A stretch of DNA of 64,000 nucleotides, taken from positions 124,001-188,000 of the forward strand of contig NZ_JAQMHX010000004.1 in assembly GCF_028331445.1 (NCBI RefSeq), read 5' to 3'. This DNA is from Candidatus Phyllobacterium onerii (lineage in GTDB: Bacteria > Pseudomonadota > Alphaproteobacteria > Rhizobiales > Rhizobiaceae). Every line of letters begins with the position of its first letter. Positions within the stretch are counted from its first letter, which is position 1. Below, piece after piece: positions 46,394 to 56,688 of this stretch. A program made the position numbers and the translations under genes. Below the pieces are notes generated by a model that ran no database searches, had not been told where the DNA came from, and saw only the letters and a list, made by a program, of their open reading frames with translations.

Positions 46394-48046
46394 ATGGCGT
46401 CAGGACAAGCGAACGACCTCAAGCGGCAGGTGTTGGCATTGAAAGCACATTGGAAAAAGGGTGCGCCCAAGGACATGCGTGCGACCTTCGCCGATGACCC
46501 CAAGCGCTTCTCCCGCTATTCGCTTCAGCTCGACGATCTGCTTCTCGACTGGTCGAAATGCCTCGTAGACGACGAAGCGTTGTCGCTGCTCGGGGATCTG
46601 GCCAAGGTCGCCAAGGTTGAAGAACGTCGCGACGCGATGTTTGCCGGCAAACCAATCAACAATACGGAAGGTCGCGCAGTCCTGCACATAGCCCTGCGCA
46701 ACCGCTCGGGCAAGCCGATCAAGGTCGATGGCGAAGATGTCATGCCCGGCGTCAAGGAGGTGCTAGATCGCATGGCCGCCTTCGCCAACGGTCTGCGTTC
46801 CGGCGAAATCAAGGGCGCGAAGAACAAGCCGATCACTGACATCGTCAATATAGGCATCGGCGGTTCCGATCTTGGCCCGGCCATGGCCACGCTGGCCATG
46901 TCGCCCTACCATGATGGCCCCAAAGCGCATTTCGTCTCCAATATCGATGGCGCGCATATCGCCGATACGCTTGCCGGTCTCGATCCGGCCACAACCCTGA
47001 TCATCATCGCCTCGAAAACCTTTACCACCATCGAAACCATGACCAACGCCAAGGCGGCGCGCAAATGGATCGCCGATGCACTGGGCGAAAAGGCCGTCGG
47101 CAAGCACTTCGCCGCTGTTTCCACTGCGCTCGACAAGGTTGACGCCTTTGGTATTCCCGCAGACCGCATTTTCGGTTTCTGGGATTGGGTTGGCGGCCGC
47201 TATTCCATCTGGTCGGCGATCGGTCTTCCGCTGATGATCGCCATTGGACCGGAAAATTTCGGCCGCTTTCTCGATGGCGCCCATGCTATGGACGAGCATT
47301 TCCGTAAAACCCCGCTGAAGAAAAACCTGCCGATGATGCTGGGTCTGATCGGCTACTGGCACCGCGCCATTTCGGGCTATACCAGCCGCGCCGTGATCCC
47401 TTACGACCAGCGGCTGGCTCGGTTGCCTGCTTATTTGCAGCAGCTCGACATGGAATCGAACGGGAAAGGCGTTACCATCGATGGCAAGCCGGTTACCGGA
47501 CCGACCGGACCCGTCGTCTGGGGCGAGCCCGGCACCAACGGCCAGCATGCGTTCTTTCAACTCCTGCATCAGGGTACAGACACAATTCCTGTGGAGTTCA
47601 TCGTTGCGGCCAAAGGTCATGAGCCGCAGCTCGACAACCAGCACGAAATGCTGCTCGCAAATTGCCTCGCCCAATCGGAAGCGTTGATGCGCGGCCGCAC
47701 ACTCGACGAAGCCAAGGCGCAGCTCGCGGCAAAGAACCTTCCCAAATCCGAAGTGAACCGCATTGCGCCGCACAGGGTTTTCACCGGCAACCGCCCATCG
47801 ATCACCATTATCCATGACATTCTCGACCCCTATACGCTTGGACGCCTCATTGCCCTTTACGAGCACCGCGTGTTCGTCGAGGCACAGCTTTACGGGATCA
47901 ATGCTTTCGATCAGTGGGGTGTCGAGCTTGGCAAGGAACTGGCGACGGAACTTCTGCCGGTAGTCTCCGGGGAGGTGAAGCCGAAGGATAAGGACGCTTC
48001 CACGCAAGGTCTTGTCGCGCACCTGCGCAAGCGTCGCGAGAAATAG
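46394..48046 (+). CDS. pgi: glucose-6-phosphate isomerase
   Basis: Interconverts glucose 6-phosphate and fructose 6-phosphate. 550 residues. [45 protein letters not shown] (signature 1) and [19 protein letters not shown] are present, as is the C-terminal [12 protein letters not shown] signature 2. TTCAGGAGA lies just before the ATG. Confidence 0.96.
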   Translation: MASGQANDLKRQVLALKAHWKKGAPKDMRATFADDPKRFSRYSLQLDDLLLDWSKCLVDDEALSLLGDLAKVAKVEERRDAMFAGKPINNTEGRAVLHIALRNRSGKPIKVDGEDVMPGVKEVLDRMAAFANGLRSGEIKGAKNKPITDIVNIGIGGSDLGPAMATLAMSPYHDGPKAHFVSNIDGAHIADTLAGLDPATTLIIIASKTFTTIETMTNAKAARKWIADALGEKAVGKHFAAVSTALDKVDAFGIPADRIFGFWDWVGGRYSIWSAIGLPLMIAIGPENFGRFLDGAHAMDEHFRKTPLKKNLPMMLGLIGYWHRAISGYTSRAVIPYDQRLARLPAYLQQLDMESNGKGVTIDGKPVTGPTGPVVWGEPGTNGQHAFFQLLHQGTDTIPVEFIVAAKGHEPQLDNQHEMLLANCLAQSEALMRGRTLDEAKAQLAAKNLPKSEVNRIAPHRVFTGNRPSITIIHDILDPYTLGRLIALYEHRVFVEAQLYGINAFDQWGVELGKELATELLPVVSGEVKPKDKDASTQGLVAHLRKRREK

Positions 48047-48077
48047 AGCTAAAGTCACACGAAATAATCGGAAAAGA

Positions 48078-49133
48078 ATGATGAAGACGGAAAAGATCAC
48101 GCTGGCCGGCGATGTGCCGGGCAACAGCATTGAACTGCGCGTCCTGCGCTTTGAAGGCAAGGACAACGAAGGCGTGAGCGCTTATTTGCAATCGTCGCTG
48201 CATGGTTCGGAACTGCCGGGCCAGGCGGCATTGCATTTCCTCATTCCAATGCTCGAGAGGGCTGAGAAGGAAGGCCGCATCGCCGGCAATATCACCGTCG
48301 TTCCGCAGGCCAATCCGATCGGCTCGGCGCAATGGCAGGCGCATCAGCATCTTGGCCGTTTCGACTATTTTTCCGGCGTTAATTTCAACCGTTCCTTCCC
48401 GCTGCTCGCATCGTTCGATACCACTGGGCTCCCCGCCATCGATGCCCCGAAATCGCTGGCGGAGCGGTTGAAGGCGCAGCTCCTGCGTCTGGCGTTGCCG
48501 CACGAAATCGTGCTCGACCTGCACTGCGACGACGAGAGCGAGAACTACCTTTATATCCACCAGGCTTTCTTGCCGGAAATGTACGATCTCGCTTCCGCGC
48601 TCGGTTCGACCGCCATCCTCTCATGGGATAGCACGGCCGATGCTGCCTTCGAAGAGGCGTGCGCGCATCCGGCGTTGCATCTGTCCGAGCAAGAACGAAA
48701 GGCCCGCGCGGTTACCACCGTCGAGTTTCGCGGCCTGAACGATGTCGATATCGAAACCGGCAAACATGATGCCGAGGGTCTTTACAGGTTTCTGGTCCAT
48801 CGCGGCGTGATCATCGACGACAGCGTCAAGCTGAAGGTCGATTTCAATGGCCCGGTGACGCCACTCGAAAATGTCGAGATGATCCGTGCGCCGCAGGGCG
48901 GGATGGTTCTCTTCCACGTCGATATCGGCGCTGAGGTCGAAGCCGGCGCCAACCTGGTGACGGTCGTGACTGTCCCCGGTGATCCGAGCGGCGATATCAC
49001 GCTGACCGCACCGCAGGCGGGGCGGATTCTCACCCGCCGTAGCCACCGTTATACCCGTCGCGGCGATGATCTGTTGAAACTTCTCGGCGGCAAGCGTTCG
49101 GAAAACGCCCGGCCGGGCTCGCTGGAAGCCTGA
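48078..49133 (+). CDS. succinylglutamate desuccinylase/aspartoacylase family protein
   Basis: M14-like zinc amidohydrolase of 351 residues. Zinc ligands in SSLHGSELPGQAAL (His and Glu) and the second His in LDLHCDDES; a C-terminal beta domain follows (MVLFHVDIGAEVEAGANLVTVV). Start taken at ATG 48078 (MMKTEK); the frame upstream overlaps pgi. Its stop overlaps the HAD gene start. Substrate, probably an N-acyl amino acid, not determinable. Confidence 0.84.
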   Translation: MMKTEKITLAGDVPGNSIELRVLRFEGKDNEGVSAYLQSSLHGSELPGQAALHFLIPMLERAEKEGRIAGNITVVPQANPIGSAQWQAHQHLGRFDYFSGVNFNRSFPLLASFDTTGLPAIDAPKSLAERLKAQLLRLALPHEIVLDLHCDDESENYLYIHQAFLPEMYDLASALGSTAILSWDSTADAAFEEACAHPALHLSEQERKARAVTTVEFRGLNDVDIETGKHDAEGLYRFLVHRGVIIDDSVKLKVDFNGPVTPLENVEMIRAPQGGMVLFHVDIGAEVEAGANLVTVVTVPGDPSGDITLTAPQAGRILTRRSHRYTRRGDDLLKLLGGKRSENARPGSLEA

Positions 49134-49864
49134 TGCCGACGGCCGGCTCCTCCCAGATCCGCGGCATCCTCTTCGACAAGGATGGCACTCTCGTCGATTT
49201 CAATCGCACCTGGTTCGGAATCACCATGGAATTGGCGCACAAGGCAGCCGATGGTAATGAGGCACGGGCGCGGGCACTGGTCGAAGCCGGCGGTTACGAC
49301 TGGGAAATGCAGAAGTTTCGCGGCGGCTCGGTCATCGCCGCGGGAACTGTCAATGACATTGTCGATCTGTGGCATCCCGAATTGACGCTTGAGGAAAAGC
49401 GTGAGCGCATCATGGCCTATGACGCCTATGCTGTAGAGGAGGGCTCGCGCCGTGCAGTGGGCATCGAAGGCTTGCACGTGACGCTGGAAGCGCTGGTGGC
49501 GCAAGGGTTTGTCCTCGGCATCGCGACCAATGACTCGGAAGCCGGTGCACGCGCAACGGCGGAAGCGCTCGGTCTGGCCGCATTGTTCAATGTGATTATC
49601 GGTTATGATTCCGTGGCGCGCGCCAAGCCCCATGCGGACCAGCTACATTTGTTCGCGGCCAAGACGGGCCTTGAGCCAAATTCTATCGCCATGGTCGGCG
49701 ACAATGCCCACGATCTGGAAATGGCCCATGCAGCAGGCGCCGGCCTTGCCATCGGCGTCCTGTCCGGCAACAGCACACTGGATGACCTTGCGCATCTCAG
49801 CGATGCCATCCTGGGTTCCATCGCCGAATTGCCGCAGTTTCTGGAAAAGCGTGCTCAATCTTGA
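49133..49864 (+). CDS. HAD-family hydrolase (phosphoglycolate phosphatase-like)
   Basis: Predicted phosphatase of 243 residues. ILFDKDGTLVDFNRTW (nucleophile Asp), GIATNDSEAGARA (motif II), RAKPHADQLHLF (Lys) and IAMVGDNAHDLEMA (acidic motif IV). Start overlaps the previous stop by one base, so it is coupled to the deacylase gene. Confidence 0.85.
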   Translation: MPTAGSSQIRGILFDKDGTLVDFNRTWFGITMELAHKAADGNEARARALVEAGGYDWEMQKFRGGSVIAAGTVNDIVDLWHPELTLEEKRERIMAYDAYAVEEGSRRAVGIEGLHVTLEALVAQGFVLGIATNDSEAGARATAEALGLAALFNVIIGYDSVARAKPHADQLHLFAAKTGLEPNSIAMVGDNAHDLEMAHAAGAGLAIGVLSGNSTLDDLAHLSDAILGSIAELPQFLEKRAQS

Positions 49865-49973
49865 TCTAGAGCACCGCACCCTCCGATTGCTATGATGACA
49901 ATGATTTGAGTGCCTGCTGCGGATCGCGGTGCTATCAATCTTTCGCATTTGTAAGACCTAAAGTGAGGACAGC

Positions 49974-50963
49974 ATGGACAGTCAGGGTTTGGCGATTGAT
50001 ATAGGTGACGTCGAGGCCGCCGCCGCGAGGCTCAAAGGCCAGATCGTGTCGACGCGGCTTGTAGAATCCGAAGCCCTGAACGCGAAGTACAAGGCGCGCA
50101 TCCTGTTCAAGCCGGAATGTCTGCAACGCACGGGCTCGTTCAAATTTCGCGGCGCTTACAACCGTATCAGCCAGTTCACCGACGACGAACACAAGCGCGG
50201 CATTATCGCTTATTCTTCGGGCAATCACGCCCAAGGCGTTGCCAGCTCAGCCAAGCTTTTTGGCATTCATGCCACCATCATAATGCCGCTTGATGCCCCG
50301 CAGACAAAGGTTGCAAACACGCGTTCCTATGGTGCGGAAGTCGTGTTTTACGACCGCTATAATCAAACGCGCGATGAGGTCGCTGCACCCTATATCGAAG
50401 AGCGCGGCATGATCCTGGTGCCGCCCTATGACGATCCATCCATCATGGCCGGGCAGGGAACGATCGGCCTTGAGCTTGTGGCCGATGCCAATGAGCGTGG
50501 ACTAACCTTCGATCACTTGTTCGTACCGACCGGCGGTGGTGGTCTTATCAGCGGCATTTCCGTGGCAGTGAAGGCTGGGTCTCCTGGAACGCGCATCTGG
50601 GGCGTCGAGCCGGAAAACTTCGATGATCTGCGCCGTTCGCTCATCGCCGGTGAACCCGTCGCCAATGAACCCGGGCATCGCTCGATCTGCGATGCGATCC
50701 TGACGCCGCAGCCGGGCAATCTCACCTTCCCGGTCAACAAGCGCAATCTTGCCGGCGCCATCGCAGTCACCGATGACGCCGTGAAGGCCGCAATGCGCGA
50801 TGCAGCGAACTACCTGAAATTGATCGTCGAACCCGGCGGCTGCGTTGGGCTTGCGGCATTGGCAAGCGGCGCAGTCGACATCGAGGGCAAGACGGTTGCT
50901 GTCGTGCTATCCGGCGGCAATGTCGATCTCGACCTCTATGGCGAATTCATCGCGGCGGCTTAG
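49974..50963 (+). CDS. threonine/serine dehydratase
   Basis: PLP-dependent dehydratase of 329 residues without a regulatory ACT domain, so of the catabolic or EutB-like type. PLP Lys in RTGSFKFRGAYNR, SSGNHAQGVA, glycine loop PTGGGGLISG and SGGNVDLD. AGGACAGC precedes the ATG. Could act on threonine, serine or a hydroxyectoine-derived substrate. Confidence 0.87.
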   Translation: MDSQGLAIDIGDVEAAAARLKGQIVSTRLVESEALNAKYKARILFKPECLQRTGSFKFRGAYNRISQFTDDEHKRGIIAYSSGNHAQGVASSAKLFGIHATIIMPLDAPQTKVANTRSYGAEVVFYDRYNQTRDEVAAPYIEERGMILVPPYDDPSIMAGQGTIGLELVADANERGLTFDHLFVPTGGGGLISGISVAVKAGSPGTRIWGVEPENFDDLRRSLIAGEPVANEPGHRSICDAILTPQPGNLTFPVNKRNLAGAIAVTDDAVKAAMRDAANYLKLIVEPGGCVGLAALASGAVDIEGKTVAVVLSGGNVDLDLYGEFIAAA

Positions 50964-51084
50964 ACCTTGGTCTCAGAGGTACTAATAGCGCGCGTCTGTC
51001 ATCATATTGTTACTCTGGCGTCATAGCGGGGAGGTACGTTTAAGAGACGTTGAGGACCCAGCCAGATAGCCAGAGGTAAGCGCC

Positions 51085-53082
51085 ATGAACGACCAGTCTC
51101 CGACATTCCGCACCAGCCAGCTCGAGGAAAATACCGGTCCGGGCCACAACCCGACCGACAATGCCACCATGGGTGAACTCATTGCAGCTCGCTTCTCGCG
51201 GCGGGGTTTTCTCAAGGGCTCTCTCGCCGTATCGGCCATTGCCGCAACCGTTAGCCCCATGGCACTGATGATGGCGGACGATGCGCGCGCCGAGAGCAAA
51301 TCGGCTTTCACTTTCGAGGAAGTCGAGGTCGGCATCGATGAGACGCACCATGTCGCCGCCGGTTACGACGCGGATGTCCTTCTGCGTTGGGGTGATGGCA
51401 TTTTTGCCGATTCGCCCGAGTTCGATCCGCTGAACCAGACTCCGGAATCTCAGGCGAAGCAGTTCGGCTACAATAATGATTATGTCGGCTATATTCCGAT
51501 CGACGGCTCTTCCGAGCACGGCCTGCTCGTCGTCAATCACGAATACACCAATGAACATCTGATGTTCCCGGGTATTGTCAAAGTCGTCAAGGATGACAAA
51601 GGCGACGCAAAGATAGAGATTGCGCCGGCTGACCAGAAGCGTGTCGATATCGAAATGGCCGCCCATGGCGGCACCGTCGTCGAAATCAAAAAGACCGATG
51701 GCAAGTGGCAGGTCGTCAAGGACGGCAAGCTCAACCGGCGCATCACCGCCAATACGGAAATGCAATTGTCCGGCCCGGTTGCCGGGCATGATCGCGTCAA
51801 GACCGTTGCCGATGCTTCCGGCAAAAAAGTTCTCGGCATGATCAATAATTGCTCAGGCGGTGTTACCCCTTGGGGCACCTATGTTTCTGGCGAAGAAAAT
51901 ATCCATGGCTATTTCACCGGCAAACTGCCGGAAGACAGCAAGGAAGCCGCCAATTACAAGCGCAATGGCATTCCCGAAACCGCCTATGATTGGGGTAAGT
52001 TTCACGATCGCTTCGACCTGTCGAAAGACCCCAATGAAGCCAATCGTTTTGGCTATGTGGTCGAGATCGATGTGAACGATCCCAATTCGATCCCGAAGAA
52101 GCGGACGGCGCTCGGCCGCTTCAAGCATGAGGGCGCCGATTCCATCGTCGCCAAGGATGGCCGCGTCGTCTTCTATCTCGGCGACGATTCGCGCTTCGAG
52201 TATGTCTACAAATTCGTCACCACCGGCAAATTCAACCCGGATGACCGCGCTGCCAATATGGATCTTCTCGATGATGGCACGCTTTACGTTGCCAAATTCG
52301 ATGTCGACGGCTCTGTCAACTGGCTGCCCGTCGTCTTTGGCCAAGGCCCGCTGACGGAAGCCAATGGCTTTGCCAGCCAGGCCGACGTTTTGATCGAAAC
52401 CCGCCGTGCGGGCGATCTGCTCGGCGCGACCAAGATGGATCGCCCGGAGGACATTGGCCCCAACGGGGTCAATGGCAAAGTCTATGTCATGCTGACCAAC
52501 AACACCAAGCGCAAGGACGATCAGGTCGACGCTGTCAACCCGCGCGCCAAAAACGCGTTCGGCCATATAGTGGAGATTGCCGAGGAAGACGGCAATTTCG
52601 CCGCCACCAAGGGCAAGTGGGAAATCTTGCTGAAATGCGGTGACCCTTCTGTCGCCGATGTCGGTGCATCCTTCTCTACCGATACCACCAAGAATGGCTG
52701 GTTCGGCATGCCGGACAATTGCGCGGTCGATGCGGATGGCCGCTTGTGGATATCCACCGACGGCAATTCGCCCAAGGAAACCGGCCGCACCGACGGCCTT
52801 TGGGCTGTCGATACCGAAGGCGGTGCTCGCGGCACGTCGAAACTGTTCTTCCGTGTGCCGGTCGGCGCCGAAATGTGCGGCCCGCTTATGCTGCCGGATA
52901 TGGCCACCTTCATGGTTGCAGTCCAGCATCCGGGCGACGGTGGCGACGATTGGAAGCCCTTCGGCCGTCCATCCTATTACGAGGATCTCTCCACCCGCTG
53001 GCCAGACTTCAAGGACCACATGCCGGTGCGCCCCTCGGTCCTCGCCATCACAAAAAAGGGCGGCGGCAAAATCGGCGTTTGA
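51085..53082 (+). CDS. PhoX-family phosphatase (DUF839), Tat-exported
   Basis: Periplasmic calcium/iron alkaline phosphatase of the PhoX family, 665 residues. A twin-arginine signal at 39-40 (FSRRGFLKG) is followed by a hydrophobic stretch and cleavage near ARAES. DUF839 marks: YVGYIPIDGSSEHGLLVVNHEYTNEHLMF, NCSGGVTPWGTYVSGEEN, PEDIGPN and FGMPDNCAVDADGRLWISTDG. Probably phosphate-starvation controlled, but I see no clear pho box. Confidence 0.9.
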   Translation: MNDQSPTFRTSQLEENTGPGHNPTDNATMGELIAARFSRRGFLKGSLAVSAIAATVSPMALMMADDARAESKSAFTFEEVEVGIDETHHVAAGYDADVLLRWGDGIFADSPEFDPLNQTPESQAKQFGYNNDYVGYIPIDGSSEHGLLVVNHEYTNEHLMFPGIVKVVKDDKGDAKIEIAPADQKRVDIEMAAHGGTVVEIKKTDGKWQVVKDGKLNRRITANTEMQLSGPVAGHDRVKTVADASGKKVLGMINNCSGGVTPWGTYVSGEENIHGYFTGKLPEDSKEAANYKRNGIPETAYDWGKFHDRFDLSKDPNEANRFGYVVEIDVNDPNSIPKKRTALGRFKHEGADSIVAKDGRVVFYLGDDSRFEYVYKFVTTGKFNPDDRAANMDLLDDGTLYVAKFDVDGSVNWLPVVFGQGPLTEANGFASQADVLIETRRAGDLLGATKMDRPEDIGPNGVNGKVYVMLTNNTKRKDDQVDAVNPRAKNAFGHIVEIAEEDGNFAATKGKWEILLKCGDPSVADVGASFSTDTTKNGWFGMPDNCAVDADGRLWISTDGNSPKETGRTDGLWAVDTEGGARGTSKLFFRVPVGAEMCGPLMLPDMATFMVAVQHPGDGGDDWKPFGRPSYYEDLSTRWPDFKDHMPVRPSVLAITKKGGGKIGV

Positions 53083-53148
53083 TTGTGGTTGGGTGTTCTC
53101 GGAGAACCGTCATCTCTCATCCACAGCTGGGCGAGGCATTCCACCACA

Positions 53149-53264
53149 GCCGTCATCCTTGGGCTTGACCCGAGGACCCATTCGCAGGGCGAAATGGTAT
53201 GTAGGGATATTTGCGTACGTTGGAAGGAAACGCGGGTCCTCGGGTCAAGCCCGAGGATGACGGC
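53149..53264. repeat. palindromic intergenic element, 31-base arms
   Basis: GCCGTCATCCTTGGGCTTGA (start of the arm 53149-53179) is complemented by 53234-53264 with one mismatch. The core GGGCTTGACCCGAGGAC type is a very common dispersed palindrome in alphaproteobacterial genomes. It fills the gap after phoX. Confidence 0.8.
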
Positions 53265-53444
53265 GCTAATGTAATGACACGGTCCTTAGGGCCTCCGCTT
53301 CAGGAGACGTCGGGTGGGGGCGAAGTCAAATGTGAGATAGAAAAAGAGTCGGCTTGCGGGAATTGCCCAAGTCAACGCTTGTTCCTTGCACTTCAAATAG
53401 GTTCACGCCACGCCGCCCGAGGGTGAGCAGCGTGGCGCGATACT

Positions 53445-55798
53445 TCAATGATTCACGACTAGTTGCTTGTCTTCAGGCTTGCCGGAACCGGACTTGCCTG
53501 GCCCATTGCCGCCAAGGGCAATACCGCCGCCTAGCCCACCGAGTTTGCCAGCCTGCTCCAATGCAATCTCCGCCAGCCGCTCACCACGTCCGAAGTTCTG
53601 CAGCTCGATATCGGTGAGGGCCACCTTGCCGCTCTCCTTGGGGAAAGCGAGCTTTAGTTCTTTGAGGTGATCAAGATCAATTTCCTCAAATAGCAACCAT
53701 GTTCAAGAGGATTTTCACCTCGCCGTTGGCGTAGGGCGCATCAGTCGGGTCGTCTAGCATCGGCAAGTCTTCTTCTTTGGGTGTTGTTCCACCCTTCTTT
53801 CGCCTCGGTGCATTGTAAAGAGCATCGCTGAAATTGCTTGCATCCACCGTATGCGACTTGCCGGCCGTGTCGGTAAGTGTAACCTCCACCTCCTGACCCA
53901 TCGGGCGCACCACTGCGATGCGGAAGGTCAGGGAGTCAAAGCCCTTAGCGGAAATGCCGGTGATATCCTCGACGATCGATACTTCCCGCTTCGGCGCATT
54001 CGTAGCCGGCTTCGACCAAACTAGTTTCACGTGATCGGCGATAGACGCCAAACCCGTGTAGCTGCCATATCCAAAATCAGGTAGAGATTTCGGATCGCAT
54101 CTGAGTAGGGGCAATGAACCCCAATCGTCGGTCACATCGGCCGGCATCCCGCAGCGAACTTCATCATCGAAACCAGAGAAGGTGATCGCGCGTTTGAGTG
54201 CGTTGAGCTTGAGGCTGTTGGACTGGTCAAAACGCTGGACCAACGTCAGGCTCGCGCCACCCTTCTGCACAGTCAAGACAATCCGTTCGTCGCAAGGCCC
54301 GATCCCCAACGGGCAGGCCGCTTTAGGCAACGCGCCCACCCCATTCCAATAAGCCGCAAATTGCGTCTCTCCACCGACATGATAGCGCATGAAGGAATTG
54401 ATGATGAAAAGGCCGGTGCGCCTTTGATCCTCTGCGCTCAGACGGATACTATCCTTTTGGTCTCTGTTCCGGTTGCAATATTTGGGTCCAGGCCAAGTGT
54501 CCCCCCATTGTTGAAAATCGTCCTCTGTCCAGTCCGTGTTGTAATCATTATGGTTCGCGCCATTCACCATAGTCTGATACCGGGGTGCCACATCATCTTC
54601 CGGGCCAAAGCGGTTGTGATCATAGGCCCGCGCACCCTCCAGATCGGATAAGTCGCCATCACAAGATGGGAGCAGGTTTTGCGAGAGGAACGTGATTAAG
54701 CTCCGCGTTGCCGCCGAAATCCGTCGGAGCCAGCATGAACGCGCCCTTGAAATCGTAGGGGGGCGTTACTCCAGCGTCCTTTCCGCTACCGGCGGCATAA
54801 AAGATGTTGTATTCGACCCGGGCCGCCTCGAACGCCGATTTACCCGCCTCCCCCTCCATTGCTGCCGCAGCTTTGAGTTTGGGATACGAGTCGAGGTCGC
54901 TGCGTGTATTCTTTAGAGCGGCCCTCATATCTGCTTCCGTCGTGCCATGCCGGTTCGTGTTGAACAGGATAGTAGTGGCAATCGCTTGGCCGCCGCGCGA
55001 ATGTCCCATGATGCCGATGCGGGAAAAATCGAGCTTGCCCATCAGGGCATTAAGTTTACCTTTGTTCCCACCCAAGTCGATTTGCCCGAAGCCATCAAGC
55101 TGGCGCAAGCGATCAAGCGTCCCCAAAACCAATTGCGCTCGAGATTGACCCGACCTGTTATCCAAATTCTGGTAATTGATGGCGTTGGCGTCAATGGAAG
55201 CAACGACATACCCGTGTTCGGCGAGTTGTTTGGCCAGATAGTCATAGCCAAGATAGCTTGGAGACTGCCCATGTTGCCCGTGCAAGAAGATGATGACCGG
55301 AAAGCGTTCGGTCTTTGCCGACGCGTTGCGAGCTTTTTCCGGGTAGCGCAGCAGACCTTTCACGGGGGTTACAAGGACTTTCCCATCGGTGAAACCCACC
55401 GAGTCCGGGCTGTTCATCGTGACGAGATTGCCCAGATTATAATCTAATGGGGGGGATGAATCGTAGGTTTGGTCATCTGCCGTATCCGGCGCCGCCCTTC
55501 CTATGAAGCGGGTCGCTTTTTGATTGGCTGCGGTATCGAGCAAACCTTCGATGGGGCTGGACTCACCGCGTGTCTTTACCGGCGGCGCTGGATCGGTATT
55601 GGGTACCTCTTTCACATCGCCAACCACCGGCTCATTTGGGACCTTGGTATCATCGACCGGTGATGGTTTGTTTTCTGAGAACGTTGATTCCGAGCTCGTT
55701 TTTGTATCACTGCCGTCATTGTTACAGCCTATCAAAAGCGCAAGCAGCGCACTGAACAGGCACGCGCGGGTCACATCCCGCGTCTTCCATTTCTTCAT
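53445..55798 (-). pseudogene. alpha/beta hydrolase lipoprotein broken by two frameshifts
   Basis: Three consecutive fragments in different frames read as one long protein: 55798-54659, about 54680-53686 and about 53696-53445. The first begins with a lipoprotein signal (lipobox LLIGC), a Pro/Ser/Thr linker and the hydrolase core (VIIFLHGQHGQSPSYLGYD, nucleophile elbow MGHSRGGQA). Removing one A from the run at 54677-54680 lets the frame continue as LANLLPSCDGDLSDLEGARA to join the second fragment. The third fragment (DLDHLKELKLAFPKESGKVA) continues a beta-rich tail after a second one-base shift near 53690. Real pseudogene or sequencing errors cannot be separated here. Confidence 0.7.
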
Positions 55799-55983
55799 TG
55801 GAAACTCCTGACCTGGCAGATGCCCGCCGCAGCGCTCGTTCTGCCTTGAAAACACACAAAAATATCGATGTCAGGGCCGCTTGAAATGGATGCGGCCCCG
55901 CCTGCTAACAGAACTTGAAATGCAACAAGCGCGCCAGATTCTGGCGTATAAGGCGAAGGTATGAGGCTTGCCGGGCGCTCGGG

Positions 55984-56544
55984 TCAGTCCTCCCAGCCGA
56001 ACGCCGGCTCGCTCAGCATGCGCACATGGTCGCGCACGTCCTGCGGCCAGGCTTCGGTCAAATCCGTGAACCGCTGCATATTGCCAGCATAGAGCGCACG
56101 CGCTGCCTCTTCGTAGTGCGGCTCGTTGCCGGCCATCACCATCATGAAACTGTCGGCGGCACCTTGCGCCTGCCGCTTCCTTTCGCGCCCGCCATTCGCG
56201 TTACGTGCCGCGTCGACCAGCTTGCGTAACGTAACGGAAGCGCCGCCCGGCTGGCTGTTCAGCCAGTCCCACTGCCGCGGCAGCAGCGTTACCTCACGTG
56301 CCGTAACGCCGAGCTTCGGCCGGCCCGGTTTGCGCGGCTCGCTCTGGTTCAGCCGCGCGGCGATCTCCGCATCGCTGCCGCGCAGGTCGAATTCCACCTG
56401 CTTCCCCGTGGCATCGTCGAAGACGAGGATCGCCTCGCCGGTATCGCCAGCACGCTTCAGCGCCAGCGCCACCTCAACCCGCGTTCCACTCGCGATCTTC
56501 CGCATGCCCTGAAAGGCCGTGCATGTCTGTTCTGTCGTTTCCAT
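55984..56544 (-). CDS. DUF2239 family protein, possible DNA-binding autoregulator
   Basis: 186 residues of the DUF2239 family. The N-terminal half is beta-rich (FDDATGKQVEFDLRG). The centre, GRPKLGVTAREVTLLPRQWDWL followed by GGASVTLRKLVDAAR, looks like a strand-helix-helix DNA-binding unit. The acidic C-terminus (FTDLTEAWPQDVRDHV) is typical of the family. ATG 56544 is favoured; 56556 is possible. Two TACCCGGGTA palindromes precede the gene, fitting self-repression. Function unknown. Confidence 0.8.
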   Translation of the reverse strand: METTEQTCTAFQGMRKIASGTRVEVALALKRAGDTGEAILVFDDATGKQVEFDLRGSDAEIAARLNQSEPRKPGRPKLGVTAREVTLLPRQWDWLNSQPGGASVTLRKLVDAARNANGGRERKRQAQGAADSFMMVMAGNEPHYEEAARALYAGNMQRFTDLTEAWPQDVRDHVRMLSEPAFGWED

Positions 56545-56572
56545 GATCCTGCTCACCTGTTGGATGGCAGGA

Positions 56573-56615
56573 TTTTACCCGGGTAAAATACACTCGTCAA
56601 TATACCCGGGTAAAA
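56573..56615. promoter_or_regulatory. twin TACCCGGGTA palindromes before the DUF2239 gene
   Basis: TTTTACCCGGGTAAAA (56573-56588) is a perfect 16-base palindrome; TACCCGGGTA recurs at 56603-56612, followed by AAA. Centres are 27 bases apart. The sites lie 29 and 59 bases from the DUF2239 start and between it and divergent lepA. Confidence 0.75.
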
Positions 56616-56688
56616 TTATTCTCCGCTATTCTGTCACCACTCGCACGCTACCCTTCCAAATCCGCCCGAAATGCTCTATGTGGCGCGC

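Noticed and set aside
46763-48166. 467-codon minus-strand frame opposite pgi
   Set aside because: Entirely antisense to a clear housekeeping gene; no recognisable domain.
51853-53019. 388-codon minus-strand frame opposite phoX
   Set aside because: Antisense shadow with repetitive composition and no motif.
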